DNA of 64,000 bases from NCBI GenBank assembly GCA_024803745.1, contig JANJXV010000024.1, positions 20,593,927-20,657,926 of the forward strand, written 5' to 3'. The DNA comes from Megascapheus bottae (taxonomy: Eukaryota; Chordata; Mammalia; Rodentia; Geomyidae). The notes beneath the pieces are model-generated. The model ran no database searches. It worked only from the letters and a program-made list of their open reading frames with translations, and was not told the origin of the DNA. Position 1 is the first letter of the stretch; the number at the start of each line of letters is the position of its first letter. The position numbers and the translations under genes were made by a program. Positions 34,120-47,051 of the stretch are shown here, piece by piece.

Positions 34120-34566
34120 TTTTGTGCTTGTCATGGGGCTTGAACTCTGGGCTTGGCCAGAGTTCTCATGGACTTTAGTGCCCAGACTGCTTTGAACCAC
34201 AATCCTCCTGAGTAGCTAGGATTACAGGTGTGAGCCACCACGCCTGGCTTTGTGAGCTTTCTTTTGCTCAAGGCTGGTGTTCTACCACTTGAGCCACAGC
34301 TCCACTCTAGTTCCTAAGTACTAGCCCAGGACCAGCACAACATGATGGCTGTATGATACTTTTTGTATTTTTTCTTTTTTTCTCTTTTGCCAGTCCTGGG
34401 GTTTGAGCTTAGGACCTGGGCTCTGTCCTTGGGCTTTTTCCTCAAGGCTAGCGTTTTCCCACTTGAGTCACAGCACCACTTCTGGCTTTTCTATGTATAT
34501 GGTACCAAGGAATGGAACCCGGGTCTTTGTGCATGCTAGGCAACCACTAGGCCAAATTCCCAGCCC
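34120..34566 (-). mobile_element. SINE-B then SINE-T
   Basis: 34120-34320 is a rearranged SINE-B. 34356-34566 is a SINE-T flanked by TGTATGATACTTT on both sides (34350 and 34567). Confidence 0.85.
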
Positions 34567-34648
34567 CTGTATGATACTTTCCTGAGAATTTGTTTTTTCT
34601 TTTATTTCAGCAGTATTAAATTAAAAAAAAATTTTTAGCAGTAAAGTT

Positions 34649-34859
34649 TTTTTTTTTTTTTTTTTTTTTTTTTTGCCAGTCCTGGGCTTGAGCTCAGGGC
34701 CTGAGCACTGTCCTTGGACTTTCTCAAGGCTAGAGCTCTACCACTTGAGCCTCAGCACCACTTCCAGCTTTTTTCTATGTATGTGGTACCGAGGAATCCA
34801 ACCCGGGTCTTCATGCATGCTAGGCAAGCACTTTAACCACTAGGCCAAACTCCCGGCCC
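34649..34859 (-). mobile_element. SINE-T, young TTAA variant
   Basis: T26 then near-consensus. TAGCAGTAAAGTTTT is duplicated on both sides. Confidence 0.95.
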
Positions 34860-35261
34860 TAGCAGTAAAGTTTTATCTCACAGCATGGCTTAGCAACCCC
34901 TTGACCCACACCTTCACCTTCTATTTTTTGTTTTATTTTCTAGGTAGTCTTGTGCTTTTTCGTCCAAGACTGGCTTCTGACTGTGATCCTTGACTTATAC
35001 TTCCAGCCTAGGCGAAGTTACTTTCAGTATATCTAAAAAACAATACTATATGACCATTAGGAATGTGGATAAAATAGTATATTTATTTACTTGGAAGTCT
35101 TAAGTAAACAATGCAATAGGAAATAAGTTAGAAAAGAAAGTATATTCCAAAATAATAAAAGTAATCTTTGTGGGAAATATAAAATATACAGAATGTCACT
35201 ATTACTAATCCCTCAAACCATCCAGCCACACAAACCCTCTCAGGTTTCTTCCCTCTGCAGG

Positions 35262-35440
35262 GGTGAGGAATGGAGCCCAGAGCCTTGGGCTAGGAGAAAC
35301 AGATACTCACCTCACCTCTGAGCCACCTCCCCAGTCCCTTTCAGGTTTTCTTTTTTTCTCTCCTATGGTACCAGGGCCTTGAACCCAGGACCTTCAGCCT
35401 GTTAGGCAACTGCTCTATCATTGAGCTATATCCCAGCCAG
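35262..35440 (-). mobile_element. Two ID-like monomers
   Basis: 35262-35337 and 35360-35440. Both read in reverse as GCTGG-A-AT-GCTCA type heads with GGTTCAAGGCC-like B boxes. Confidence 0.5.
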
Positions 35441-35481
35441 CTACTCAGGTTAAATTTTATTCATAGCTTGGTCCCTACCAT

Positions 35482-35678
35482 TTTTTTTTTTTTGCCAGTC
35501 CTGGGCTTGAGCTCAGGGCATGAGCACTGTCCTTGGACTTTCTCAAGGCTAGAGCTCTACCACTTGAGCCTCAGCACCACTTCCAGCTTTTTCTATATAT
35601 GTGGTACCAAGGAATCGAACCCGGGTCTTCGTGCATGCTAGGCAAGCACTTTAACCCCTAGGCCAAACTCCCGGCCCC
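35482..35678 (-). mobile_element. SINE-T, young TTAA variant
   Basis: CCCTACCATTTTT duplicated at both ends. Head AAGCACTTTAACCCCTAGG on the plus strand. Confidence 0.95.
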
Positions 35679-36654
35679 TACCATTTTTGATGGCCTTGGA
35701 GAATATGATATAGATTATGGATCCTCTCACCGAAAAGAAAAGAAAAGGTCAGTTGGCCTACAAGATGCTGGCTCCAGCTTTGGAGTGGTGTAGAGAGGGA
35801 AGCCAACCTCACCTTCATTTTTCTTGTATACTATCCCAAGAGGCTCTTCTTTCAATCCCCTAGGTCAGAGAACCTCTGTAAGGCAGCACAGGCCTCTTGG
35901 ACCATTGCCTTGGTCACTGGAAGCAACCAGGTAACGGGGCGGTGGGGTGTGCACAGGAGCTGAGAACCTGCTGCTGTGATGTTCCTCCTGTCACTTGTTC
36001 TGCAGGACATCTCTTAGGCTATCACTGCCCCCTTGCTCAAAGGACATCATCTGTGATGAGGCCACCCCTGTAATCTTGCCCCTCCACATCCAGCATCCCT
36101 CCTATCTACCCTACATGCATACAATGTCATTTAGGCTGACTGGGTCTTTGGAAGGAGATGGGTATAGCCTTAAATAGCAGTGGCCTTCAATGTCACAAGG
36201 TGAGCTCAAGGCACTACTATACATTTTAGGACCCTCCCAGAACGTTCTATTAGTAGAACTGATAAGACTTCCTTTACCCCATGTCCCTCAAGTCTTGGGC
36301 TGGTAGAGTGTGGGCAGTTGGGTGGTTTCTAAGGGAAAAAGGCTGCTCGTCAAGGTCGCTTGGGAAAAGTCCAGGGTCTCTACCACCAGGCGGTGCAGTG
36401 ACCAGTCAGGAAGAGCTGTGGCCCGGGCAGCAGCATTCCTCTCCTGACCAGCCCTGGACACCAGCCAAGGAAGGGCCGTCCTGAACCTGTGAGCACGGAG
36501 ATTGTAGGTATATCAGCTCTGCTTTTGATCTTCCCTCGGGCACATCTGTCTCCTGTCCGCGCCAAGTCCTGTTCCCTGGTTATTATTCCTCCCCATATCC
36601 TCCCTTCCTCATCCCAGTCTCATCCCCCAAGGAGAGAAGAGAGTTTTCTTAGCC
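35679..36654. other. Unique sequence downstream of DENND2A
   Basis: SINE-free; no gene recognised. Confidence 0.4.
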
Positions 36655-36741
36655 TTGGCAAAATAAAAAGAAAACCCGAGCAACTTTTCTTCTTTTTAAT
36701 ACCTAATAGTAAAAAACCCAAACACTCTTCTTCTTTTTAAT
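36655..36741 (-). terminator. DENND2A: Paired ATTAAA poly(A) signals of DENND2A
   Basis: Minus-strand ATTAAA at 36741-36736 and again at 36700-36695. Each lies in a duplicated block ATTAAAAAGAAGAA, and each is followed by a G/U-rich stretch (GTGTTTGGGTTTTTTAC and CGGGTTTTCTTTTTATTTTG). Confidence 0.4.
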
Positions 36742-36967
36742 ATCTAAGATCAAATAAAAGAATAGACCACAGTGTGAACGGTTTGCAGTGAGGGTCCCTT
36801 CCAGGGTATCCTGAGGAACACAGACTGTTCCAGATGGTTTTCAGGCCCTGTCTGGTGGTTGGCACCCATCCTGATCTCTATACCAGTAGCAGGGACAGCC
36901 CAGGGCCCAACCTTCCAGAAGGTTCTCAAAGTGCTGTGGTTTTTTTTCCTTGAAGCTGAGCTGAGGA
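36690..36967 (-). other. DENND2A: DENND2A 3' UTR (probable)
   Basis: About 230-280 nt of SINE-free sequence from the stop to a pair of ATTAAA signals. A longer form cannot be excluded. Confidence 0.45.
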
Positions 36968-36999
36968 TTATTTCTTGTGGAGAAACTTCATTTTATTGC
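36968..36999 (-). CDS. DENND2A: DENND2A last coding exon (exon n)
   Basis: Acceptor CCTTTTCAG/GCAAT, then nine whole codons for NKMKFLHKK and TAA at 36970-36968. Only 32 coding bases; found by phase and the conserved terminus. Confidence 0.9.
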
Positions 37000-39900
37000 C
37001 TGAAAAGGAAAATGAAAACAATGTTTTCATCAGGCAAGTTCAGTTTTGCCCTTGTCATCTGGTGTGGAGGGTGTGGAAGTTGGTCTACCATGGCACGTGA
37101 GTCCTTGTTCAGGAGTGGGCCACTGTGTCCTCGCAAAACTGCCTCTGTTGTTGCAGGGGCTCTGACTCGGGGGTTGAAAGGAAGGGAAGGATGGCTTCTC
37201 CATGGCAATAAATTTAGAACCCAGAGCGCAGTACATAAACACAAGGAGGACAGACACTCAGTCCATAGCCAAGGGCAAGGGAAGGGAAGTCCCCCTTCCC
37301 AGGCCTCCTTTCCTCTACTCTTCCTACTGACTTCTTCCTTATCCTCCCTTTTCCAGTGAGGGCCTTAAAAGTTTATTTATTTATTTTTTAAAAGCTGGGC
37401 CTGGTGGCTTATGCCTGTAATCCTAGTTACTCAGGAGGCTGAGATCTGAGGATCACGGTTCAAAGCCAGCCTGGGCACTAAAGACCATGAGACTCTTATC
37501 TTCAATTAACCACTAGAAACTAGATGTGGTGCTGTGGCTCCAGGGGTAGGGTGGTAGCCTTGAGCTGAAAATGCCCAGGCCCAGAGTTCAAGCCCCACAG
37601 CTGTATATATTAATTGTATAGACAGGTTTTATTGTGATATTGACATATAATGTGAATTGATCAAAATGTCCCCCTTTGTCTTATTATTATTAGGGCTTGA
37701 ACTCAGGGTACTTTCTCTGAAGTTTCATGCTCAAAGCTAGTACTATATCACTTGATACATAGCTCCACTTGCATTTTGTTTTTTGTTTTGGTGTCTAATT
37801 GGAGATAAAGAGTCTCATGGGCTTTCTTGCACTGGCTGGCTTTGAACCACATGATCCTCCGATCTTAGCCTCCTAGGCTAGGATTGTAGACATGTAGAGA
37901 GTGTGTGTGTGTGTGGGGGGGGGTACTTGGGCTTGAATTTTTATTTTTTTGGTTGGTTACTGTTGTGGGGTTTGAACTCTGGGCCTGGGTATTGTCCCTG
38001 AGCTCTCCAGTTGAAGGCTACTGCCCTACCCCTGGAGCCACAGTGCCATTTTCAGTTTTCTGGTCGTTAATTGGAGATAAAGAGTCTCACTGACTTTTTA
38101 GTGCCTGGGCTGGCTTTGAACCTCGATCCTCAGATCTCAGCCTCCTGAGTAACTAGGATTACAGGTGTGAGCCACAGCACCTGGCAATACCTTAAAGTCT
38201 TGTATAACTTTTTCATTTATGGTTGGTGATCTACCACTTGCACCATATTCCATTTCAGGCTAGTTCACTGGAGGAAAGAGTCCGTGGGTATGTCTGCCTA
38301 GGCTGGCTTATAATCGAGATTCTCACTTCTCAGCCTCTGGATGAAGGTAGGATTCCAGGTGTGAGTCACCAGCTGGAGGCTGGTGGCAGGGATCTTACCC
38401 AGACCCTTGAGGAATCTGTTGACTCCGCTGTGCACTCCGCTGGGAAGGCTTTCCAGGTACTCCTGGGCTCGGACCTCAAACAGACCTGGGGACAGGAGAC
38501 AGCTGGTCATTTGGGGTTCTCCCTGTGCGCCACACCACCTCCTCTCTTCACCACAGGGGAGGACCTCGCTGCTTGGGCCAGCCTTTTCTAGACTCTGAGC
38601 TTCAGCAGATCTACATTACTTGCTGGGTGTGCCAAAGTGGTTTCTGGAAAGCCACAGGTTAGCTCACATGCTAGCCTTCAAGAAAAAGCAAAAAAAAGAA
38701 AAGAAAAGCTCAGAGACAGCAGCCAGGCTCTGAGTTCAAGCTCCAGAGCCAGCACAACAAACAAAAAACCCAACTTGTTAATGAGGTACATTATTCTATA
38801 GTCTCACCAATCTCCTTGCAGAGACCCCACATTAAAACTACCTGAAAGGCGTGGCTGCCCTGTCCTTCCAGGCCTGGGGCCAGGTGACAGTGGGATCCTT
38901 CCCCAGCCCCTAGGCAGTGGCAAGGCGAGAACCTTTGCTACTGTCGGGGATTTTAGATTCAGAGACAGGAACAAAAAGAGACTGCAATGATTTCTCCCCT
39001 TGTCTTCTCTGCATCCCATCTTCCATCCTTAGAAGCGAAGTGGAAAAGAGACAGGAAGGAAGAAAGAGGAAGGTAGAGGCCTGTGCTAGTGAATGAGGCC
39101 AGCTGCCCCTGGTGGGATGGAGGAGCATTGGTTCTCTCTAGCTCAGCCATCTCCACCATCTTGTGGAGAGAGAGCAGGAATGGTGAGAGGAGTTGAGGCA
39201 GGAGAGGAGCTGAGGAACAGAAGGGCTGCAGGGAGAGGGGGATAGGTGGCCAGTTTCATTCTTGTGGCACGAAAGGACATTGGCCCCAGCGTGGAAGGCT
39301 CCTCACCCTTGGCATCTTGCCGGCGCAGCTCCCGCTCCTGGATGAAGCCACGGAAGGTCTGGGTCTCCATGAACACCTCCAGGAAGCGGCGCAGGCTCTT
39401 GGAGGAGACGGCTTTGCGGAAGGCATCCCGCTGCAGGCTCCGCTCCTCCCGCTCGCCTGGCGTCAGGAACAAGGAGTAGTGGCCCACCATCTCCACGAAG
39501 AAGCGGACAAAGGCCTCGGACACCACCGCATTCAAGGGGCTGGATGCTGGGCCTGGGCAAGGTCAGAGGGGCCAGAGGGTCAATGACTGGCTGGACCAAC
39601 AAGGCTGGGACTGACCGCAGCAATGGAGATTCCCTTGGGGGTCAGTGGTGGCCACTGGGGAAAAGTCATGTCTTTCCCCATTTATTTATTTACATCGTAT
39701 TTATTTAGAGCTGGAACTTGAACTCAGAGCCTGGGCATTGTCCCTCAGCTTTTTTTTTTTTTTTTTTTGCTCAAAGCTGGTTTGGGTGGTTAATCGGAGA
39801 TAAGTCTCAGAGATTTTCCTGCTCAAGTCTGGCTTTGAATTGTGATCCTTAGATCTCAGCCTGGGAGCAGCTAGGATTACAGGCATGGGTCACGGGTGCC

Positions 39901-40320
39901 AGGTTTCCTTCCCTAATTTTACCAAGGGATGAGAAATTTCCTCCACAATTCCTTGTTGGAATGAAGTTCAGATGAAAAGGCTGGCACCCCAGCCCCTGTT
40001 TTGGCTTTGCCCAGCGTGAATGGTTCCCTCCAGGCAGTGTTCCCAGCCCTCTTGTGGAACAGATGCTGCCCTTACCATAGGTGCAGTCTGGGAGCCCTCC
40101 ATCCTGGTCACAGGCCAGCTCGTTCCTCTGCTCCAGAATGTGTTCCAGGGCCACCTGAAGCTTCCGAGGCAGGATGGAATCCTCATCCTCCATCTGTAAA
40201 GCAGAAGCAAGTGGGTCACAGTGCAGGTGCTTCTGGGTAATGGCTGCATCCTGGCTAGCAACACACACTGCTACACTCCTGGGCAGGTTGATCATCTAGT
40301 AGTATTTGTGATGCACAGCT

Positions 40321-40373
<53 letters not shown>

Positions 40374-43300
40374 CATGTGTGTTGGTACTGGGGCTTGAAC
40401 TCAGATCCTCACATTCTTACTTGGTTTTCTTGCTCATGGCTGGTGCTCTACTATTTGAGCCATGCCTCTAGTCCAGCTTTTTGGTTGTTAATTGGAGACG
40501 CAGTCTTGTGTCTTGTAGACTTTCCTGCACTGGCTAGCTTTCAGCTGTGATCCTCAGATCTCAGCTTCCTGAGGAGCTAGGATTACAGGCGTGAGCCACC
40601 AGTGTTCTGCCAAAGCTTTCTGATCTGGCTTGTGGGAAGGCCTACCTGGAGGGTAGGCATCTTTCTCTTTAGAAGAGAAAGAATGAATGAAAAAAGGAGT
40701 CTCAATGCTACTCAACTGTTCAGTGATGGGACAGGAAGGATGCCCCCAGGAATGAAGAGGAGTGGAGGCGGCCCAGGTTCAGTTCCACCGTCATCTCACT
40801 CACCTGTCTGAGGAACCGATCGTTGATGAGGTCCACCACAAGCACCTAAGAGACAGAGAAAAGGGGACGAGTGTTGCCACTAGGGCTGCTGGGACACTGG
40901 GACAGAGATGGGCGGAGCCTTCTCTGACTAGGTACCCAGGTGGCCGGAGCAGTGTGTGTGTGGGGGGGGAGGGGGTGTACTGGTGGTTTCCGGATGTTGC
41001 AGTGTGGGAATGGGAGAGCTTCCACAAGGACACCCAGCTTCTCCCTCCTCAGGGGGAAGAAATCCAGGGACCAGAAGGTGGCGCCCTCTCTCCAACTCCA
41101 GCGTAGACAGCGGGCTATGTGGGAAGACCAGGGGCTTGGATGGCCACTCTTAAACACAGCTGGAAGTGCTTAGCCTCTGCGTGTTCCAGACCTAGGGAAG
41201 AGCCTGTCCCCATCCCTGTCCTCACTGCTGGGGCTAAACTAAGCGGCCGGGGATTACAGGAGGCTGCACAAAGCCAGGCCCAATGGCAATTAAAGAGGCA
41301 GTCTCCTGAGACAGACTGCAGCTGCTCTCTCAGGGTCAGCTCCTTCCCAGGACAGAGGGGTAGAACCAGAGCGAGATGGCTATGCCAAGAAGCACTAGGA
41401 GCTGAGGGCTAGTCTCAGATCTCAGTGTGACATGACCAGAACAAAGTTCTGCTGGTGTGTGTTTGTCTAGGTAGGGTCTTTTTCTTGGGAGGGGGGAAGA
41501 GGGAGTTATGGGACTTGAATTCAGGGCCCGGGTGCTGTCCCTGACCTCTTCCACTGAAGGCTAGCACTATACCACCTTGAGTCACAGCACCACTTCTGGT
41601 TTTCTGATGGTTAACTGGAGATAGGAGTCTTATGGGCCAGGAGGGTGGCCTAATGGTAGAGTGCAATAAGCCCTGGGTTTGATTCCTTGGTACCACATAC
41701 ACAGAAAAAGCCACAAGTGGTGCTGTGGCTCAAGTGGTAGAACAGTGGCCTTGAGAAAGCCCAAGGACAGTGCTCAGGCCCTGAGTTCAAGCCTTAGGAC
41801 TAGAAAAAAAAAAGTCTCACGGACTGTCTTGTTGGGACTGGCTCTGAACTGTGATCCTCAAATCTCAGCTTCCTGACTAGCTAGGATTATAGGCATGAGC
41901 CACCAGTGTCTGGCTAGATAGGATCCCTGCCTCAGTGATCCTGTAAGGCTGGTGTCATAGGCATGTTCTACCATGCCTGGCTTGGTTGTCCTTTTGGACT
42001 GATATGCCAAAGGGTCTGTTTTAAGGACCCACTCCTCGGTCTCCTGTCACTAGTTCCAGCACATCCTGATTCTGGCTGGCTCTTCTGGTGCTTTCTTCCC
42101 TCCGTGTGGGGGTGGGGGCCCAGGGCAGGTGGCACTTTAGGGCTCTGACATCACCTAGGTTGTCTTTCACAGGTCACCTGCAGATGCCTAGGTGACCTGT
42201 GAAAGCTTAGGTGGAAGCGGCCACAGCCCAGACCGAGCCACAGTGATCCCCACCCCCACCCCAAGGGACAGAGCCAGCCGGGCAGGGCTCACCTCTTCCA
42301 GTGGCAGCTCCCTGAGCAGCGGCAGGGAGCTGGACAGCAGCCCGATGATGAAGGGTGTGGGCGAGCACACGATGTCCATCATGGCCGGTGGGAGCACGGG
42401 GATGTAGGTGTGCTGCCAGCTGAAGGGGTAGATGAGGGCCACCATGGCGTGGCAGCACTTGGACAGGGTGCTGCAGCAGGGAGAGGCAGAGGGAGGGGCA
42501 GTTCAGTAGGGACCAGGACTGGGCGTCCCTGGCCCCCAGAAGGCAGCCATATTCATCCTACAGGCACGTTGGCTATTAGAAGAGAGCCACAGATTGCTCC
42601 CTTCTTTTCCTTTTTGATGCCCATCCTGGGGCTTGAACTCAGGGCCTGGGCACTGTCCCTGAGTTTCTTTGTTCAAGGCTATCACTCTCTCATTTGAGCC
42701 ACAGCTTTTTGCTGGTTCATTGGAGTTAAGAGTCTCCTAGACTTTCCTGCCTCAGATCTCAGCCTCCCGAATAGCGAGGGTTACAGGCAGGAGCTACCTG
42801 CTCTTTTTCTTGTAGCCCCACCCTCAGAAGACAAAGGCTCCCTTCTCTCGGTTACTGCCACATTCTGAGGTCCTAGTTGGGGCCCTCGGACGCTGCAGGC
42901 CTGACTTCAGCTGCTTCAACTATGAACCGCGGGGAAGAAAAGGTTACTGGATCAGAGCTGAGGAAAATGTTAACCAGTGTTGGTGCTAGATAGCGAATGG
43001 AGTTACAGCCGATTAAATGTACTCAGGGAACTGGAATGCAGTGAGCAAAAGCACGTTTTCTTCCCCCCCCCCAGTGGTACTGGAGATCTAACCCCAGAGT
43101 CCCATGAACACTAGGCAAATATACCACCATGGAGCCACTGTGCCCTGAGGTCCCTCTTCAGTTCTTCTTCTTCTTTTTTTTTTTTTCTATTCGTGGGGCC
43201 TGGGCTCTGCCCCTGAGCTCTTCAGCTCAAGGCTACAGTCCTAGCCCTTGAGCCACTGCCCCACTTCCAGTTTTCTAGTTGTTAATTGAAAATAAGAGTC

Positions 43301-46300
43301 TCAGTCTTTAGTGCCCAGGCTGGCTTTGAACCAAGATCTCAGTCCTCTGAGTAGCTTGGATTACAGACGTGAGCCACCATGCCCAGCTCCTCTTCAGTTT
43401 TGATGGTGACAAATGATGCTATGTCCACTGGTCCCCTACTGGCTATTGTAGGTACATGCAGCTGTTCCTGGTGACTGGTTCGTGCAAGGAAAGAACATTC
43501 TTGGTTTTTTTTTTTTTTTTTTTTTGCCAGTCCTGGGCTTGAGCTCAGGGCCTGAGCACTGTCCTTGGACTTTCTCAAGGCTAGAGCTCTACCACTTGAG
43601 CCTCAGCGCCACTTCCGGCTTTTTTCTATGTATGTGTTACTGAGGAATGGAACCCGGGTCTTCATGCATGCTAGGCAAGCACTTTAACCCCTAGGCCAAA
43701 CTCCTGGCCCTTTTTTTTGTTGTTGTTGTTTAATGTTCAAATCTTCTGTTGCAGCTGGAGCCAAATATCCCCACACCTGGTTATGATTAACACCTCATTG
43801 GGACACAGGAGGGAGCAGGGGTGTGGGAACAGCATGCTAACAGGAAGGCAGCTGTTTGCAGCAGTTCTGAATCTTCTTGCCCTGGTCCACATCATTAGGC
43901 TCAAAACACTCCTGCCTTCAACAGGGTGAAAAATAATGGTCAGAATCTGCAAAGATAGCAGAGGTGAAAAGAAAGGATTGTGCTTTTCTCTGTCTGGGCA
44001 GGTGCTAATGGAATTTTCCTTCCTGACTTGTGAGGGCTGGAGAAGTGGCTGCTGGGGTGGAAGGTGGGTACTGGTGCTGGACTAGGAAAAACCAAAGCAC
44101 AATGGTTCAGGGGCAGCTAACGATGAGCTAACTAACAATGGGTGCTCAAGGCAGTGTTTTGTTTGTTTGGTTTTTTGTGCCAAAAGCTCAGTTCAAGCTC
44201 TTGGGATCTGGGCACTGTCCCTGATCATTTGTTTTCAAGGCCACTTTGAGCCACATACCATTTCTAGCTTTTTGGAAGTTAATTGGAAATAAAGGGTTTG
44301 ATATACTTTTCTGCCTGGGCTGGATTTGAACTGTGATCCTCAGATCGAAGCCTCTTGAGTGGTTAGGATTATAAGCATGAGTCTAGACAATGCTTCTTTC
44401 TCTGTCTGTCTCTCTCATTCTGCAACTTGAGCCACAGCTCAAGTGCTTACTTCCAGCTTTTTTGGTAGTTAACTAGAGATAAGAGTCTCATGGGCTTTCC
44501 TGCCTGGGTTGGCTTTGAACTGCAATCCTCAGCTCCCTGCCTCCTTAAGTCTCTAGGATTTACAGGCTTGAGTCACTGACGCCTGGCTTAGGCAGTGTTT
44601 TTGAAGGAAGTCTGTGGACAAGAGCCTAAGCAGATGGCTCATCTTGCCACAAGAATGAAAAGATGAGATCTGAGGATCTCGGTTTGAAGCCAGACCAGAT
44701 AGGAAAGTCTGTGAGACTCTTTATCACCAGTTAACTATCAAAAAACCAGAAGTGGGTAACTAAAGAGAGACCTATCAGATTAAAATGGCAGAAAAGCATA
44801 TGAGAAAATGTTCATCATCCATGGTCATAAAGGAAATGCAAATAAAAACAACCCTAAGATACCACCTTACCCCAACAAGAATGGCCAAGATTTTGAACTC
44901 AGACAATAACAGTTGCTGGCGGGATTGTGGAGAAAAAGGCACCCTAGTACACTGCTGGTGGGATTGTAGACTAGTGCAGCCACTCTGGAAAGCAGTGTGG
45001 AGGTTTCTTAAAGAAATGAAAATAGACCTTCCCTATAATCCCGCCATACTACTTCTGGGCATCTATCCTGAACATCATGACCCAAGATATGATAAGGACA
45101 CCTGCTCAGCTATGTTCATCTCTGCACTATTCACAATAGCCAGGTGATGGAAACAACCCAGATGCCCTACTGCAGATGAATGGATACAGAAAATGTGATA
45201 TATATACAATGGAATTCTACATAGCCAACAGACAAGATAAAATAATGGCATTCACAGGGAAGTAGATGCATCTAGAGCGAATCATGTTGAGTGAGACAAG
45301 TCAAGACCAAAGGAACAAAAGGCACATGGTATCCTTAATATGTGGCTATTAAATCCAAAGAGTACAAGAGCGAGGACTCAATAACTTCATACTCAAAGCT
45401 ATGGACATGGTAATGGAAATATAAACATAACTACATAGACATAAAATCCTATGACTCTATAGACATAATGTTTTATTTCATAAATTAATGTCTCTATGAC
45501 ATACAAGTCATAAATACTAAGTCTCAGTGAGTGAAAATAGAGATTCCCTCCTTGAACACTTTAAAATATAATGTAAAAATCAACGTTAATAAATTCTTTA
45601 ATTAAAAAAAACCAAACAAACAGAGGTGGCCTTGTGGTTCAAAGTGGTAGAATACTACTAGTCTTGAGTGGGGAAAAACAAAACAAAACAAAAAAACAGG
45701 CAAGAGTAAGAGGCCTTGAGTACAAGCCCCAGTGCCAGCAGAAAAAAAATGGGAAGATTTGATCAGCTAACCCTGTTGATCATTAAGTCATCAGTCTATC
45801 ATATAACCTATAGTTTAGAGTACGATAGAAAGTTTCAGGCCAGGAGTTTGGCCTAGAGATAGAGTGCTCACCTAGCATGCACATACTCAGAAAAGGCTCG
45901 AAGTGGTACTGTGGCTCAAGTGGCAGAGCACTAGCCTTGAGCAAAAAATATCCAAGGACAGCGCTCAAGGCCCTGAGTACAAGCCCCAGGACCAACAAAA
46001 AAGAAAGAAAGAAAGAAAGTTTCTTGAACATCATAAACTTAGTGTGTTATCTAATTCTTTTGTAGGAACTGGTAGCTGTGTAGTTGGCTATTATTTAGCC
46101 TTTTCTACAGGTTAAGGCAAACCTATTTGGAAGTAAAATTAGCAAATTCAAGAAAATTGCAAAAACAAAATGTTTATGACCAGGAACAAGACGACAGGGC
46201 TATAAGGAAATATTTATGCAGGTTGTTAAGGCAACCAAACAAGCCATCACAAGAACATTTGTTTTTCTTCCATCTGTCAAACTTTGGCTTGACAGAGCCT

Positions 46301-46997
46301 TTAGAAACACCCAGTGTGCACCCTAAAGATGAAACGAAGCACAATGTTATTTTAAATTTGATAGATTTTTGGCTCAACTTAAAACCCTTTTAAACTCAGA
46401 CAGCATTTGCCACAACTCCTTGAAATTTCCTCTTTTCTGTGGGCAGGCTCCTTAGCAAGGAGCAGTGGAGAACTGTGTTGGGGGTGGGGTGGGAGAGTGC
46501 TGGGGGTCAGCTGAGGCCACTCTGGGGTGTCATGTGGATGGGGAATGTCCTGTTCCTGCACTCCTCCTCGTGGCTTAAGAAGGGGGCCACAAAGTGAGAT
46601 CAGGAGAATGGGATTCTGCCTTCCAGGTGCAGCTGGCCAGATGAGGAATCTGAATTCACTGAGGACAGAGCCATGCCTTACGCTAGCCCGGTGGCTCAAA
46701 CCTGGAATCTTGGAAACTCAAAAGACTGAAGTAGGGATGGAAGCATGGCTCAGGTGGCAGAGTCAGCCAGTGAGTGAGAGGATGAGATATGGAGCGCAAG
46801 TCCTGGTCTGGGGGAACGTGGGTAGGGGAGTGGAAGAGACTGAGATCTGAAGATTGAGGTTTAAAGCAAGCCTAGGACTGGTTCTGAGACTCTATTTCTA
46901 ATTAATCATCCAAAATCTAGGAATGGAACCGTGGCTCAAATGGTAGAGCACTAACCTTGAGTGGAGAGCTAAGGGACAGGCCAAGAGCAAGCCTGAG

Positions 46998-47051
<54 letters not shown>

